Positions 42,208 to 52,452 of a DNA stretch of 64,000 nucleotides are shown one piece after another; the stretch's first letter is position 1, and each line of letters opens with the position of its first letter. The position numbers and the translations under genes were made by a program. The notes beneath the pieces were generated by a model. That model had not been told where the DNA came from. It made no database searches and saw nothing but the letters and a program-made list of their open reading frames with translations. The stretch is from Burkholderia oklahomensis C6786. GTDB taxonomy: Bacteria; Pseudomonadota; Gammaproteobacteria; Burkholderiales; Burkholderiaceae. Where the stretch lies: the NCBI RefSeq assembly GCF_000959365.1, contig NZ_CP009555.1:2108001-2172000 (forward strand), given 5' to 3'.

Positions 42208-43467
42208 ATGACCTACTGCGCGATCGACTTCGGCACGTCCAATTCCGCAGTCGCGTTGCCGCGCGACGGCGGCGCGCCCGGCATGCGGCTCGCTCCCGTC
42301 GAGGGCGAGCACCTGACGCTGCCCACCGCCATCTTCTTCAACACCGACGAGGGCGCCCGCGAATACGGCCGCTCGGCGCTCGCATCGTACATCGACGGCT
42401 TCGACGGCCGCCTGATGCGCTCGATGAAGAGCATCCTAGGCTCGCCGCTCGCGGAAACCACGACCGATCTCGGCGACGGCTCCGCGATCGCGTACACCGA
42501 CATCATCGCGCTCTTCCTGATGCATCTGAAGCAGAAGGCCGAGGCGTGCGCGGGCGGCGCGATCGGCCGCGCGGTGCTCGGCCGCCCGGTGTTCTTCGTC
42601 GACGACGATCCGCGCGCCGACCGCCTCGCGCAGCAGCAGCTCGAAGCGGCCGCGCACGCGGTGGGGCTGACCGAAGTGCAATTCCAGTACGAGCCGATCG
42701 CCGCCGCGTTCGACTACGAGTCGCGGCAGGACGCCGAACGGCTCGTGCTCGTCGCGGACATCGGCGGCGGCACGTCGGACTTCTCGCTCGTGCGCGTCGG
42801 CCCCGAGCGGATGCGCCGGCTCGAGCGCAAGGACGACGTGCTCGCGCACCACGGCGTGCACGTCGCGGGCACCGATTACGACCGGCGCGTCGAGCTGTCG
42901 GCGGTGCTGTCCGCGTTCGGCTACCGCGCGCTCAACCCGGAGGGCCGCGAGCTGCCGAATCGGATCTATTTCGATCTCGCGACCTGGCACCTGATCAATA
43001 CCGTCTACACGCCGAAGCGGATCGGCGAGCTCAAGCTGATGAAGCATCTGTATACGGATGTCCGCCATTTCGAGCGGCTGCTGCGCGTCGTCGAGCGGCG
43101 GCTCGGCCACGCGCTCGCCGCGCGCGCGGAAGAGGCGAAGATCGGCGTATCGGCGGGCGGCGAGACGATGATCGATTTGAACGACGTCGAGGAGGATCTG
43201 CAGATCGCATTCGACGCGGACCAACTGATCGACGCGAGCCGCGACGAGACCGCGCGGATCGTCGACGCCGCCCGCGAGACGGTGCGGCTCGCTGGGATCG
43301 CGCCGCACGACGTCGGCGCGCTGTATTTCACGGGCGGCTCGACGGGGCTCGCGTTCCTGTCGGGCGCGCTCGCGGCGGCGTTCCAGGATGCGCAGCCGGT
43401 GTACGGCGATCGCCTTGCGAGCGTCGCGACGGGGCTCGGCATCCACGCGCAGCGCGTGTACGGCTGA
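42208..43467 (+). CDS. Hsp70-like ATPase (YegD type)
   Basis: A 419-residue protein made only of an actin/Hsp70 ATPase domain without the DnaK substrate-binding part. The ATG at 42208 gives MTYCAIDFGTSNSAVAL, with the phosphate-1 loop DFGTSNS; phosphate-2 is VLVADIGGGTSDFSLV and the adenosine loop is ALYFTGGSTGLAFL. The length matches the YegD group. Its cellular role is not established; it probably lacks general chaperone activity. A bidirectional terminator follows. Confidence 0.92.
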   Translation: MTYCAIDFGTSNSAVALPRDGGAPGMRLAPVEGEHLTLPTAIFFNTDEGAREYGRSALASYIDGFDGRLMRSMKSILGSPLAETTTDLGDGSAIAYTDIIALFLMHLKQKAEACAGGAIGRAVLGRPVFFVDDDPRADRLAQQQLEAAAHAVGLTEVQFQYEPIAAAFDYESRQDAERLVLVADIGGGTSDFSLVRVGPERMRRLERKDDVLAHHGVHVAGTDYDRRVELSAVLSAFGYRALNPEGRELPNRIYFDLATWHLINTVYTPKRIGELKLMKHLYTDVRHFERLLRVVERRLGHALAARAEEAKIGVSAGGETMIDLNDVEEDLQIAFDADQLIDASRDETARIVDAARETVRLAGIAPHDVGALYFTGGSTGLAFLSGALAAAFQDAQPVYGDRLASVATGLGIHAQRVYG

Positions 43468-43526
43468 CGGACGGTGCGCGGGCGGCTCGCCGCACCCGCG
43501 CCGGTGACCTCCCGATTCGCCGAAAA

Positions 43527-43556
43527 CAAAAAGCCCCGCCGAAGCGGGGCTTTTTA
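43527..43556. terminator. Bidirectional terminator between Hsp70-like and cold-shock genes
   Basis: AAAAAGCCCCGC and GCGGGGCTTTTT flank a short CGAA loop (43528-43555). The run of A on the left and of T on the right make it usable in both directions for the two convergent genes. Confidence 0.95.
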
Positions 43557-43582
43557 CTGTGCTGCGAAATCTCGCGCTGCGC

Positions 43583-43786
43583 TTACAGCGGCTTGATGTT
43601 CGCTGCTTGCAGACCCTTCGGGCCGGTCTTCACTTCGAACTCGACCTTCTGGTTCTCTTGCAGCGTCTTGAAGCCTTCGCTGCGGATTTCCGAGAAATGC
43701 GCGAAGAGGTCTTCGCCGCCGCCTTCCGGGGTGATGAAACCAAAACCCTTAGCGTCGTTGAACCACTTGACGGTGCCGGTTGCCAT
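43583..43786 (-). CDS. cspA: Cold-shock domain protein (CspA family)
   Basis: A 67-residue single cold-shock domain. [20 protein letters not shown] carries RNP1 (GFGFI) and DLFAHFS is RNP2. The protein binds single-stranded RNA or DNA and melts RNA structure. A ribosome site (AGGA) lies 7 bases before the ATG. The 430 bp upstream are AT-rich, as expected for a long structured 5' leader. Which of several csp paralogues it is cannot be decided, so the symbol is by family. Confidence 0.95.
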   Translation of the reverse strand: MATGTVKWFNDAKGFGFITPEGGGEDLFAHFSEIRSEGFKTLQENQKVEFEVKTGPKGLQAANIKPL

Positions 43787-44220
43787 AACTTGTTCCTAAA
43801 AATGTAAAACAGGGCCAAAGCCCGGGGAGCGCATGAAAATCAAGGAAGGGGGTAATGGGACCAACCGGAGTACCGTTGATGGGCGAACTACGAAAGTACC
43901 TATTCACTCGCCGCTTGAAATCCTGCTCGACCGTTTATACGACTATTCGATTCGACGGTCAATCGTATTCGATCGAATATCAGGGTTAATGCTGAGGCAA
44001 CCGAATATTAGAGCTTACAAAGCTTGCCATTGTCATCAATTTTTTGTAGGGGGCGATCGATTTTTACGTCCATTCCGCGGTGCAACCGTTAAACTACGCG
44101 CCGCGCGCGGATGGGTTGCTCCCGATCGGACAACCTGTCCCCCAAGAATGCATGTGCGGTGCCGTCCGGCTCGATCCTTGGCGGCGTGCCGACCTTGCTT
44201 TTTGAGACATAGGAGAGGTT
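43787..44220. other. Upstream region shared by cold-shock and permease genes
   Basis: A 434-bp divergent gap, AT-rich from about 43850 to 44050 compared with the window. It probably contains the cold-shock promoter with its long leader. No gene is seen. Confidence 0.5.
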
Positions 44221-45819
44221 GTGAAGAGTTCTATTCAACGGAACATCGGTCCGTTCGCCTTGATGCTGACCGGGCTGGGATCGATCATCGGATCGGGCTG
44301 GCTGTTCGGCGCATGGAAAGCCGCCAAGATCGCCGGACCCGCCGCCATCTGCGCGTGGATCATCGGCGCGGTCGTGATTCTCGCCATTGCACTGACGTAT
44401 GCCGAACTCGGCGCGATGTTCCCCGAATCGGGCGGCATGGTCCGCTATGCGCGCTATTCGCACGGCTCGCTCGTCGGCTTCATCAGCGCGTGGGCGAACT
44501 GGATCGCGATCGTCTCGGTGATCCCGATCGAGGCGGAGGCGTCGATCCAATACATGAGCACCTGGCCGTACGCGTGGGCGCACGCGCTATTCGTCAACGG
44601 CGAACTCACGACACCCGGCCTCCTGCTGTCGGCGGTCCTCGTCGTCATCTACTTCCTGCTCAATTATTGGGGGGTGAAGCTCTTCGCGCGCGCAAACACC
44701 ACGATCACGATCTTCAAGTTCCTGATTCCCGGTCTCACGATCGCAGGCCTGATGCTGTCGAGCTTCCATAGCGAGAACCTCGGCGCCGCGACGAACGCGA
44801 GCTTCGCGCCGTATGGCTGGTCGGCCGTGCTGACCGCGGTCGCGACGAGCGGCATCGTGTTCGCGTTCAACGGGTTCCAGAGTCCCGTGAACCTCGCCGG
44901 CGAGGCGCGCAATCCGTCGCGCAGCGTGCCGTTCGCGGTGATTTCGTCGATCCTGATCGCGCTCGTGATCTACGTGCTGCTGCAAGTCGCCTACATCGGC
45001 GCGGTGAATCCGGCCGACGTCGCGAAGGGCTGGGTGCACTTCAACTTCGCTTCGCCGTTCGCGGAACTCGCGATCGCGCTGAACCTGAACTGGCTCGCGA
45101 TCCTGCTGTACATCGACGCGTTCGTGAGCCCGAGCGGCACCGGCACGACCTACATGGCGACGACGACCCGCATGATCTATGCGATGGAGCGCAACAACAC
45201 GATGCCGAAGATCTTCGGCAGCGTGCATCCGCTCTACGGCGTGCCGCGCCCCGCGATGTGGTTCAACCTGATCGTGTCGTTCGTCTTCCTGTTCTTCTTC
45301 CGCGGCTGGAGCTCGCTCGCGGCGGTGATCTCGGTCGCGACCGTGATCTCGTATCTGACGGGCCCGATCAGCCTGATGGCGCTGCGCCGCGCGGCGACGG
45401 ACCTCGAGCGTCCGCTGGCGATCCCGGGCATGAAGCTGATCGCGCCGTTTGCGTTCGTATGCGCGTCGCTGATCCTGTACTGGGCGAAGTGGCCGCTGAC
45501 GGGCGAAATCATCCTGCTGATGGTCGTCGCGCTGCCCGTCTACTTCTACTTCCAGGCGAAGTCCGGCTGGGGCGGTTGGGGCCGCGATCTCAAGGCCGCG
45601 TGGTGGCTCGTTGCGTATCTGCCGACGATGGCCGTGCTGTCGCTCATCGGCAGCAAGGAGTTCGGCGGCCACAACCTGTTGCCGTACGGCTGGGACATGC
45701 TGGTCGTCGCGGCGATCTCGCTCGTGTTTTACTACTGGGGCGTGAATACCGGTTATCGCACCGAATATCTCGACGAGCGCGAGTCGCGCGACGAGATCCT
45801 CGAAGGGATCGGCGCGTAA
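44221..45819 (+). CDS. APC-superfamily amino acid permease
   Basis: A 532-residue inner-membrane transporter starting with GTG at 44221, right after a strong ribosome site (AGGAGAGGTT). About twelve to fourteen helices are predicted. The first contains the APC hallmark GLGSIIGSGWLFGAWKAAKIAGPAA, and later segments include FAFNGFQSPVNLAGEARNPSRSVP. The layout and length resemble aspartate/proton symporter-like permeases of the APC family; the actual amino acid is not certain. A strong hairpin follows the stop. Confidence 0.9.
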   Translation: MKSSIQRNIGPFALMLTGLGSIIGSGWLFGAWKAAKIAGPAAICAWIIGAVVILAIALTYAELGAMFPESGGMVRYARYSHGSLVGFISAWANWIAIVSVIPIEAEASIQYMSTWPYAWAHALFVNGELTTPGLLLSAVLVVIYFLLNYWGVKLFARANTTITIFKFLIPGLTIAGLMLSSFHSENLGAATNASFAPYGWSAVLTAVATSGIVFAFNGFQSPVNLAGEARNPSRSVPFAVISSILIALVIYVLLQVAYIGAVNPADVAKGWVHFNFASPFAELAIALNLNWLAILLYIDAFVSPSGTGTTYMATTTRMIYAMERNNTMPKIFGSVHPLYGVPRPAMWFNLIVSFVFLFFFRGWSSLAAVISVATVISYLTGPISLMALRRAATDLERPLAIPGMKLIAPFAFVCASLILYWAKWPLTGEIILLMVVALPVYFYFQAKSGWGGWGRDLKAAWWLVAYLPTMAVLSLIGSKEFGGHNLLPYGWDMLVVAAISLVFYYWGVNTGYRTEYLDERESRDEILEGIGA

Positions 45820-45868
45820 TCGCGCGGTCCGTCGCCGACGATCGGCGGCGACGGACGTCGAAGCGCGA

Positions 45869-45912
45869 AGACAAAGCCCGCCTGGGAAATCCCGGGCGGG
45901 CTTTGTCGTTTT
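45869..45912 (+). terminator. Terminator after the APC permease gene
   Basis: ACAAAGCCCGCC and GGGCGGGCTTTGT form a long stem around a short loop, followed by CGTTTT. It lies about 50 bases beyond the permease stop. Confidence 0.9.
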
Positions 45913-46170
45913 GGGGCGGCCGGAGTGTGGTGTGTCGGCCGACGCGTTCGGGCGGGCCGCCGGGGCGAGCGGCGTCGCTCGGGCGAAGCGCGTTGTCCGT
46001 GTCGGCATGCCGTTGCTGGTGGTGCGGGCCGGACGTCGTGGGTTCGTGCCGGAACGCTCCCGGCGGATGGTCGCGGCGGCGGGACGCTGTTGCCCGAACG
46101 AAGCCGGCGCGGTGCTTGGGAGCTTCGAAGTCCCGAAAGTCCGAAGTCCCGAAGCCCGAAGCTCCGAACT

Positions 46171-46285
46171 CCCGAAACCCCCGAAACCCCCGAAACCCCC
46201 GAAACCCCCGAAACCCCCGAAACCCCCGAAACCCCCGAAACCCCCGAAACCCCCGAAGCTCCCGAAGCTCCCGAAGCTCCCGGCT
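46171..46285. repeat. 9-bp tandem repeat, nine copies plus degenerate units
   Basis: The unit CCCGAAACC recurs nine times between 46171 and 46254, followed by three variants (GAAGCTCCC) up to about 46281. The period is a multiple of three, so frames stay open on both strands (Lys-Pro-Pro or Glu-Thr-Pro on plus, Gly-Val-Ser on minus), but the repeat lies beyond the stop codon of the dioxygenase gene and I see no gene here. It fills most of the 45820-46294 gap not used by the terminator. Confidence 0.95.
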
Positions 46286-46294
46286 CAGCGCGCG

Positions 46295-47083
46295 TCAGGC
46301 CGCCGAGTCGAATACATAGTTCGTCATCGCGAGCACGCGCTGGTACGTGCCGAGCGACTGGATGCGCAGCCGGTAGTCGTCGTCCGCCGCGCCGAGCGCC
46401 GCGAACACGGGCAGCAGGTGCTCGTCGGTCGGATGCATCAGCACCGCTTGCGGCGCCTGGCGGCGATAGTCGAGCAGCGCGTCGACGTCGCGCGCGGCGA
46501 GCTTCTCCTCGAACCAGCCGGTGAATTCGGCGACGCGCGGGTCCGCGTCCTCGGGAGCGGCCGAGAAATCCGCCGCGCGCAGGTTGTGCGTGATCTGGCC
46601 CGAGCCGATCACCATCACGCCCTCGTCGCGCAACGACCGCAGCGCACGGCCGACGCGGAAGTGGTGCGCGGCGTCGGCGCGCGGCTGGATCGACAACTGC
46701 GCGACCGGTACGTCCGCGTTCGGGAACATCAGCAGCATCGGCACCCACGCGCCGTGATCGAGCCCGTGCGGCGTGGTCGCCGTCTCGATGCCTGCTTCGC
46801 CGAGCAGCGCGGCCGCGCGGGCCGCGACGTCGGGCGCGCCGGGCGCCGGATAGCGGATCTCGTAGAGCGCGCGCGGAAAGCCGTAGAAATCGTGGATCGT
46901 GTCGGGCCGTTCGGCGTTGCTGACGACGGGCTGATGCGTGAGCCAATGCGCGGACAGCATCAGCACCGCGCGCGGGCGGGGCAGCTCGCCGCCAAGCACC
47001 GCGAATGCGCCGGACGGCAGCGTCGGATCGATCGGCAGCGTCGGCGCGCCGTGCGACAGATAGAGGGACGGAAGGCGGTTCAT
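46295..47083 (-). CDS. Class III extradiol dioxygenase, 4,5-DOPA dioxygenase-like
   Basis: A 262-residue LigB-superfamily protein of the YgiD/DODA type. The metal-site histidines are visible in the early LYLSHGAPTLP, in VLMLSAHWLTH, and in LDHGAWVPMLLMFP, with a later GSGQITHNLRA block. Homologues cleave the ring of catechols such as DOPA using a divalent metal. The plant-type pigment role does not apply; the bacterial substrate is uncertain. The gene stands alone with a 9-bp repeat just after its stop. Confidence 0.9.
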   Translation of the reverse strand: MNRLPSLYLSHGAPTLPIDPTLPSGAFAVLGGELPRPRAVLMLSAHWLTHQPVVSNAERPDTIHDFYGFPRALYEIRYPAPGAPDVAARAAALLGEAGIETATTPHGLDHGAWVPMLLMFPNADVPVAQLSIQPRADAAHHFRVGRALRSLRDEGVMVIGSGQITHNLRAADFSAAPEDADPRVAEFTGWFEEKLAARDVDALLDYRRQAPQAVLMHPTDEHLLPVFAALGAADDDYRLRIQSLGTYQRVLAMTNYVFDSAA

Positions 47084-47314
47084 GATGATCGGGGACTTCT
47101 GGGAAGTGACATTGCCTAAGACTATAGGCTCGTACCGATCATTGATAAATGCGAAAAACGGATTTGATTGTATCGGGGATGTTGTTAATCGCGCGGGTGC
47201 GACAATGCGGCAACAATGGGCGGCCGGTCGCGATTACGTGGGGCGACGGGCGCGAATGGCGCGCGGTTGACTGCCGACGGAGAAACGCCGCCATGCCGGT
47301 CTCGGCCCTCGGCG

Positions 47315-47911
47315 TCAGCCGTGCTCGCGCAGCCCTTGCCACGGTGTGGTGCGCGGCGCGCCGAGCGCGAACATGTCGAGCACGCGTCCGACCGTATGGT
47401 CGACCATCTCGTCGATCGATTTCGGCATTGCGTAGAACGCGGGCATTGGCGGAAAGATCACGCCGCCCATCTCGGTGACGGCCGTCATGTTGCGCAGGTG
47501 CGCGAGGTTGAACGGCGTTTCGCGCACGAGCAGCACGAGCCGGCGGCGCTCCTTCAGCGTGACGTCCGCGGCGCGGGTGATCAGGTTGTCGGACAGGCCG
47601 TGCGCGATGCTCGCGAGCGTCTTCATCGAGCACGGCGCGACGATCATGCCGTCCGTCGCGAACGAGCCGGACGCGATGCTCGCGCCGACGTCGCGCACCG
47701 AATGGACGACATCGGCGCGCGCCAGCATGTCGTCCTTCGACAGTTGCAGTTCGTGCTGGAGGTTGAGCCAGCCGGCGCTCGAGATCAACAGGTGCGTTTC
47801 GACGCCGCCCGACGCGCGCAGCATGTCGAGCATGCGCACGCCGTAGATCGCGCCGGTGGCGCCCGTGATCGCGACGATCAGGCGCCGCGGCGGCGCCGGA
47901 CGAGGCTCCAT
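47315..47911 (-). CDS. ubiX: Flavin prenyltransferase UbiX
   Basis: A 198-residue UbiX/Pad1 protein. It joins dimethylallyl phosphate to FMN, making the prenylated flavin used by UbiD-type decarboxylases in ubiquinone synthesis. LIVAITGATGAIYGVRMLDML is the FMN-binding start, IVAPCSMKTLASIAHGLSDNLITRAADVTLKERRRLVLLVRETP carries the conserved Ser-x-Lys and Arg-Glu residues of the active site. It is last in the leftward hemA-prfA-prmC-grxD-ubiX series, 13 bp after grxD. Confidence 0.96.
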   Translation of the reverse strand: MEPRPAPPRRLIVAITGATGAIYGVRMLDMLRASGGVETHLLISSAGWLNLQHELQLSKDDMLARADVVHSVRDVGASIASGSFATDGMIVAPCSMKTLASIAHGLSDNLITRAADVTLKERRRLVLLVRETPFNLAHLRNMTAVTEMGGVIFPPMPAFYAMPKSIDEMVDHTVGRVLDMFALGAPRTTPWQGLREHG

Positions 47912-47924
47912 CGGGATGTGCGGA

Positions 47925-48233
47925 TCAGGCGGTGAAGAGCTGCTGCAGTTCGCCCGACTGGTACATCTCCATCATGATGTCCGAGCCGCCGACGAATTCA
48001 CCCTTCACGTATAGCTGCGGGATCGTCGGCCAGTTCGAGAATTCCTTGATGCCCTGGCGGATCTCTTCGTCCTCGAGCACGTTGACCGTCTTGAACTGGT
48101 CGACGCCGCACGCCTTCAGCACCTGCACGGCGCGGCCCGAAAAGCCGCACATCGGGAATTGCGCGGTGCCTTTCATGAAGAGCACGACCTGGTTTTCGTC
48201 GACGATTTGCTTGATACGTTGTTGGGTATCCAT
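47925..48233 (-). CDS. grxD: Monothiol glutaredoxin Grx4
   Basis: A 102-residue monothiol glutaredoxin with the CGFS active site ([11 protein letters not shown]) and the glutathione/[2Fe-2S]-binding loops WPTIPQLYV and [10 protein letters not shown]. These proteins carry iron-sulfur clusters for delivery to target proteins. It begins [23 protein letters not shown], normal for the family. It sits between prmC and ubiX on the same strand. Confidence 0.97.
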   Translation of the reverse strand: MDTQQRIKQIVDENQVVLFMKGTAQFPMCGFSGRAVQVLKACGVDQFKTVNVLEDEEIRQGIKEFSNWPTIPQLYVKGEFVGGSDIMMEMYQSGELQQLFTA

Positions 48234-48311
48234 GACTGACCTTGCTGTAGCTGGGCGTTAGAAGAGAAATGATACTGGATTTCACCTGGGCCGGCGGGCG
48301 AGCCCGCGGCG

Positions 48312-49169
48312 TCAGCCGGGCAGGCGGCCGCCCGTCGCGCGCTCGATCGACGCGAGATCCGCGAGCGATTCGACGTCGGCGAAGCCCGCCGCCTCGAGGC
48401 GCGCGCGCACGGCGGCCGCCTGATCGTAGCCGTGTTCGATCCACAGCGCGCCGCCCGGCGCGAGGAACGCATGCGCGCCGGCAACGATCGCGCGGATCGC
48501 GGCGAGGCCGTCGTCGTCGTCGGTGAGCGCGCCGCGCGGCTCGAAGCGCAGATCGCCTTCGGCGAGGTGCGGATCGTGCCGCGCAATGTACGGCGGGTTG
48601 CTGACGATCACATGAAAGCGCCGGCCGGAATCGAGCGCCGCGTACCAGTCGCTTTCGAGAAACTGCAGCGGGCCGCCCGGGCGCGCCGGGGCGAGCAGCT
48701 TGCGCGCGTTGCGGCGCGCGACGTCGAGCGCCGCCGCCGACCGGTCGAGCGCCCACACGCGCGCGTCGGGCCGCTCGGATGCGATCGACACCGCGATCGC
48801 GCCGCTGCCCGTGCCGAGATCGAGCACGCATGGCGAGGCGATCCCGTCGATCGCGTCGAGCGCCGTCTCGACGAGCAGCTCCGTCTCCGGCCGCGGGATC
48901 AGCACGTCCGGCGTGATCTCGAATTCGAGGCCGAAGAACTCGCGCGCGCCGGTGAGCTGCGCGACCGGCTCGCCCGCCGCGCGGCGCGCCTCGAGCGCGA
49001 GGTAGCGCTCGACCGCGGCGGCGTCGAGCGGTTCGTCGGCGCGCGTGATCAACTGCGTGCGGGTCCAGCCGAGCGCGTGCGCGAGCAGGATCCGCGCGTC
49101 GACCGCGTCGAGCGGCGACGCGCGCAGCAAATCGGCGGCGGTGGCGGGCGTGGGCCTCGTCGTGCTCAT
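48312..49169 (-). CDS. prmC: Release-factor glutamine methyltransferase PrmC
   Basis: A 285-residue N5-glutamine methyltransferase that methylates the GGQ glutamine of release factors RF1 and RF2. It has an N-terminal helical domain (about residues 1-80), the SAM loop VLDLGTGSGAIAVSIA and the catalytic NPPYI motif. It lies 22 bp after prfA, its substrate gene, the usual arrangement. Confidence 0.97.
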   Translation of the reverse strand: MSTTRPTPATAADLLRASPLDAVDARILLAHALGWTRTQLITRADEPLDAAAVERYLALEARRAAGEPVAQLTGAREFFGLEFEITPDVLIPRPETELLVETALDAIDGIASPCVLDLGTGSGAIAVSIASERPDARVWALDRSAAALDVARRNARKLLAPARPGGPLQFLESDWYAALDSGRRFHVIVSNPPYIARHDPHLAEGDLRFEPRGALTDDDDGLAAIRAIVAGAHAFLAPGGALWIEHGYDQAAAVRARLEAAGFADVESLADLASIERATGGRLPG

Positions 49170-49191
49170 CGTGCGTGGTTTCCGGACGATG

Positions 49192-50274
49192 TCACTCGGC
49201 GTCGCCGAGCGACGCGAGCAGTTCGGCCTGATGCTCGCTGACGAGTGCGGCGATCAGCTCGTCGAGATCGCCGTCCATGATCTGCTCGAGCTTGTACAGC
49301 GTCAGGTTGATCCGGTGATCGGTCATCCGGCCCTGCGGGAAGTTGTACGTGCGGATCCGCTCGGAGCGGTCGCCCGAGCCGATCAGGCTCTTGCGGGTCG
49401 CCGCTTCCTTCGCGTGCTGCTCGTGATACTGCTTGTCCTTGATCCGCGCGGCGAGCACCTTCAGCGCGCGGTCCTTGTTCTTGTGCTGCGAGCGGTCGTC
49501 CTGGCATTCGACGACGATCCCCGTCGGGATGTGCGTGACGCGCACCGCCGAATCGGTCTTGTTGATGTGCTGGCCGCCCGCGCCGGACGCGCGGAACGTG
49601 TCGATCCGCAAGTCGGCCGGATTGATCTCGACTTCGCCGATCTCGTCGGCTTCCGGCATTACCGCGACCGTGCACGCGGACGTGTGGATGCGGCCCTGCG
49701 TCTCGGTCGCGGGCACGCGCTGCACGCGGTGCCCGCCCGATTCGAACTTCAGGCGCGAGTACGCGCCATAGCCCGCGATCCGCACGATCACTTCCTTGTA
49801 GCCGCCGAGATCCGACGGGCTCTCCGACATCATCTCGACCTGCCAGCGCTGCCGCTCCGCGTAGCGCAGGTACATCCGGAGCAGATCGCCCGCGAACAGG
49901 GCCGATTCGTCGCCGCCCGTGCCCGCGCGGATTTCGACGAAGATGTTGCGCTCGTCGTTCGGATCCTTCGGCAGCAGCATCGTCTGCAGCTCGGCCGCGA
50001 GGCGGCCCATCCGCTCGCGCGCGCCGCGCAGCTCGTCTTCGGCGAAGTCGCGCATCGACGCGTCGCCGAGCAGCTCCTGCGCGGCGAGCTCGTCGGCGCG
50101 CGCCTGGCGCCACTGCGCGTAGTGCTCGACGACGGGGCCGATTTCCGCGTGTTCGCGCGTCAGCTTGCGGTACTGGTCGAGATCCGCGGTGACGTTCTCG
50201 CGGCTCAACAGGTCGTTCAGTTCGGCCAGCCGCGTTGTGAGCTGGTCGAGCTTGCTTTGCATGCTCGTCTTCAT
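49192..50274 (-). CDS. prfA: Peptide chain release factor 1
   Basis: A 360-residue RF1, which ends translation at UAA and UAG. The ATG at 50274 ([21 protein letters not shown]) gives the standard length; a second ATG four codons later is possible. The stop-codon reading tripeptide PAT is present in [15 protein letters not shown], and the peptidyl-hydrolysis motif is in [16 protein letters not shown]. It sits between hemA and prmC. Confidence 0.98.
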   Translation of the reverse strand: MKTSMQSKLDQLTTRLAELNDLLSRENVTADLDQYRKLTREHAEIGPVVEHYAQWRQARADELAAQELLGDASMRDFAEDELRGARERMGRLAAELQTMLLPKDPNDERNIFVEIRAGTGGDESALFAGDLLRMYLRYAERQRWQVEMMSESPSDLGGYKEVIVRIAGYGAYSRLKFESGGHRVQRVPATETQGRIHTSACTVAVMPEADEIGEVEINPADLRIDTFRASGAGGQHINKTDSAVRVTHIPTGIVVECQDDRSQHKNKDRALKVLAARIKDKQYHEQHAKEAATRKSLIGSGDRSERIRTYNFPQGRMTDHRINLTLYKLEQIMDGDLDELIAALVSEHQAELLASLGDAE

Positions 50275-50339
50275 GGTGCGGAGCGACGCTCCCAGGGAAG
50301 AATTCGAAAAGGAAAGGGGGGACGGACAGGCGGGCGCCG

Positions 50340-52179
<1,840 letters not shown>

Positions 52180-52434
52180 ATGAACTGGTTTGGAATCGTC
52201 GTGCTGGGCTTTGCCGTCGGCTTGCTCGGCTGGGCGCTCAATCCGCTGCGCAGCCTGAGCCGCGCGTCGCTGTGGCTCGCCGTCGCGGCGGGCGTGCTCG
52301 GCGCGGCGGCCGCGAAGATGGCCGGCAATGTCACTGGTCTCTTTTTCGATGGCGAGACGCTCGAATGGCCGGTCTGTACGGCCGCCGCGCTTCTGGCCGT
52401 TGCCGTGACGGTGGGCCTGTCGGCCCGCCGCTGA
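52180..52434 (+). CDS. Small hydrophobic membrane protein, function unknown
   Basis: An 84-residue protein with two to three hydrophobic segments: MNWFGIVVLGFAVGLLGWAL, the following SLWLAVAAGVLGAAAAKMAG and the terminal AALLAVAVTVGLSARR. The composition recalls GlsB/YeaQ/YmgE-type small membrane proteins, which have the same G-x-x-G-helix layout, though no certain match can be claimed. It lies 18 bp before the M24 aminopeptidase gene and may be cotranscribed. Confidence 0.7.
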   Translation: MNWFGIVVLGFAVGLLGWALNPLRSLSRASLWLAVAAGVLGAAAAKMAGNVTGLFFDGETLEWPVCTAAALLAVAVTVGLSARR

Positions 52435-52452
52435 ACGTTTGCAGGTGAAATC

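Noticed and set aside
46141..46285. Collagen-like or proline-rich repeat protein
   Set aside because: The frames have no start signal or flanking domain and lie outside the dioxygenase gene.
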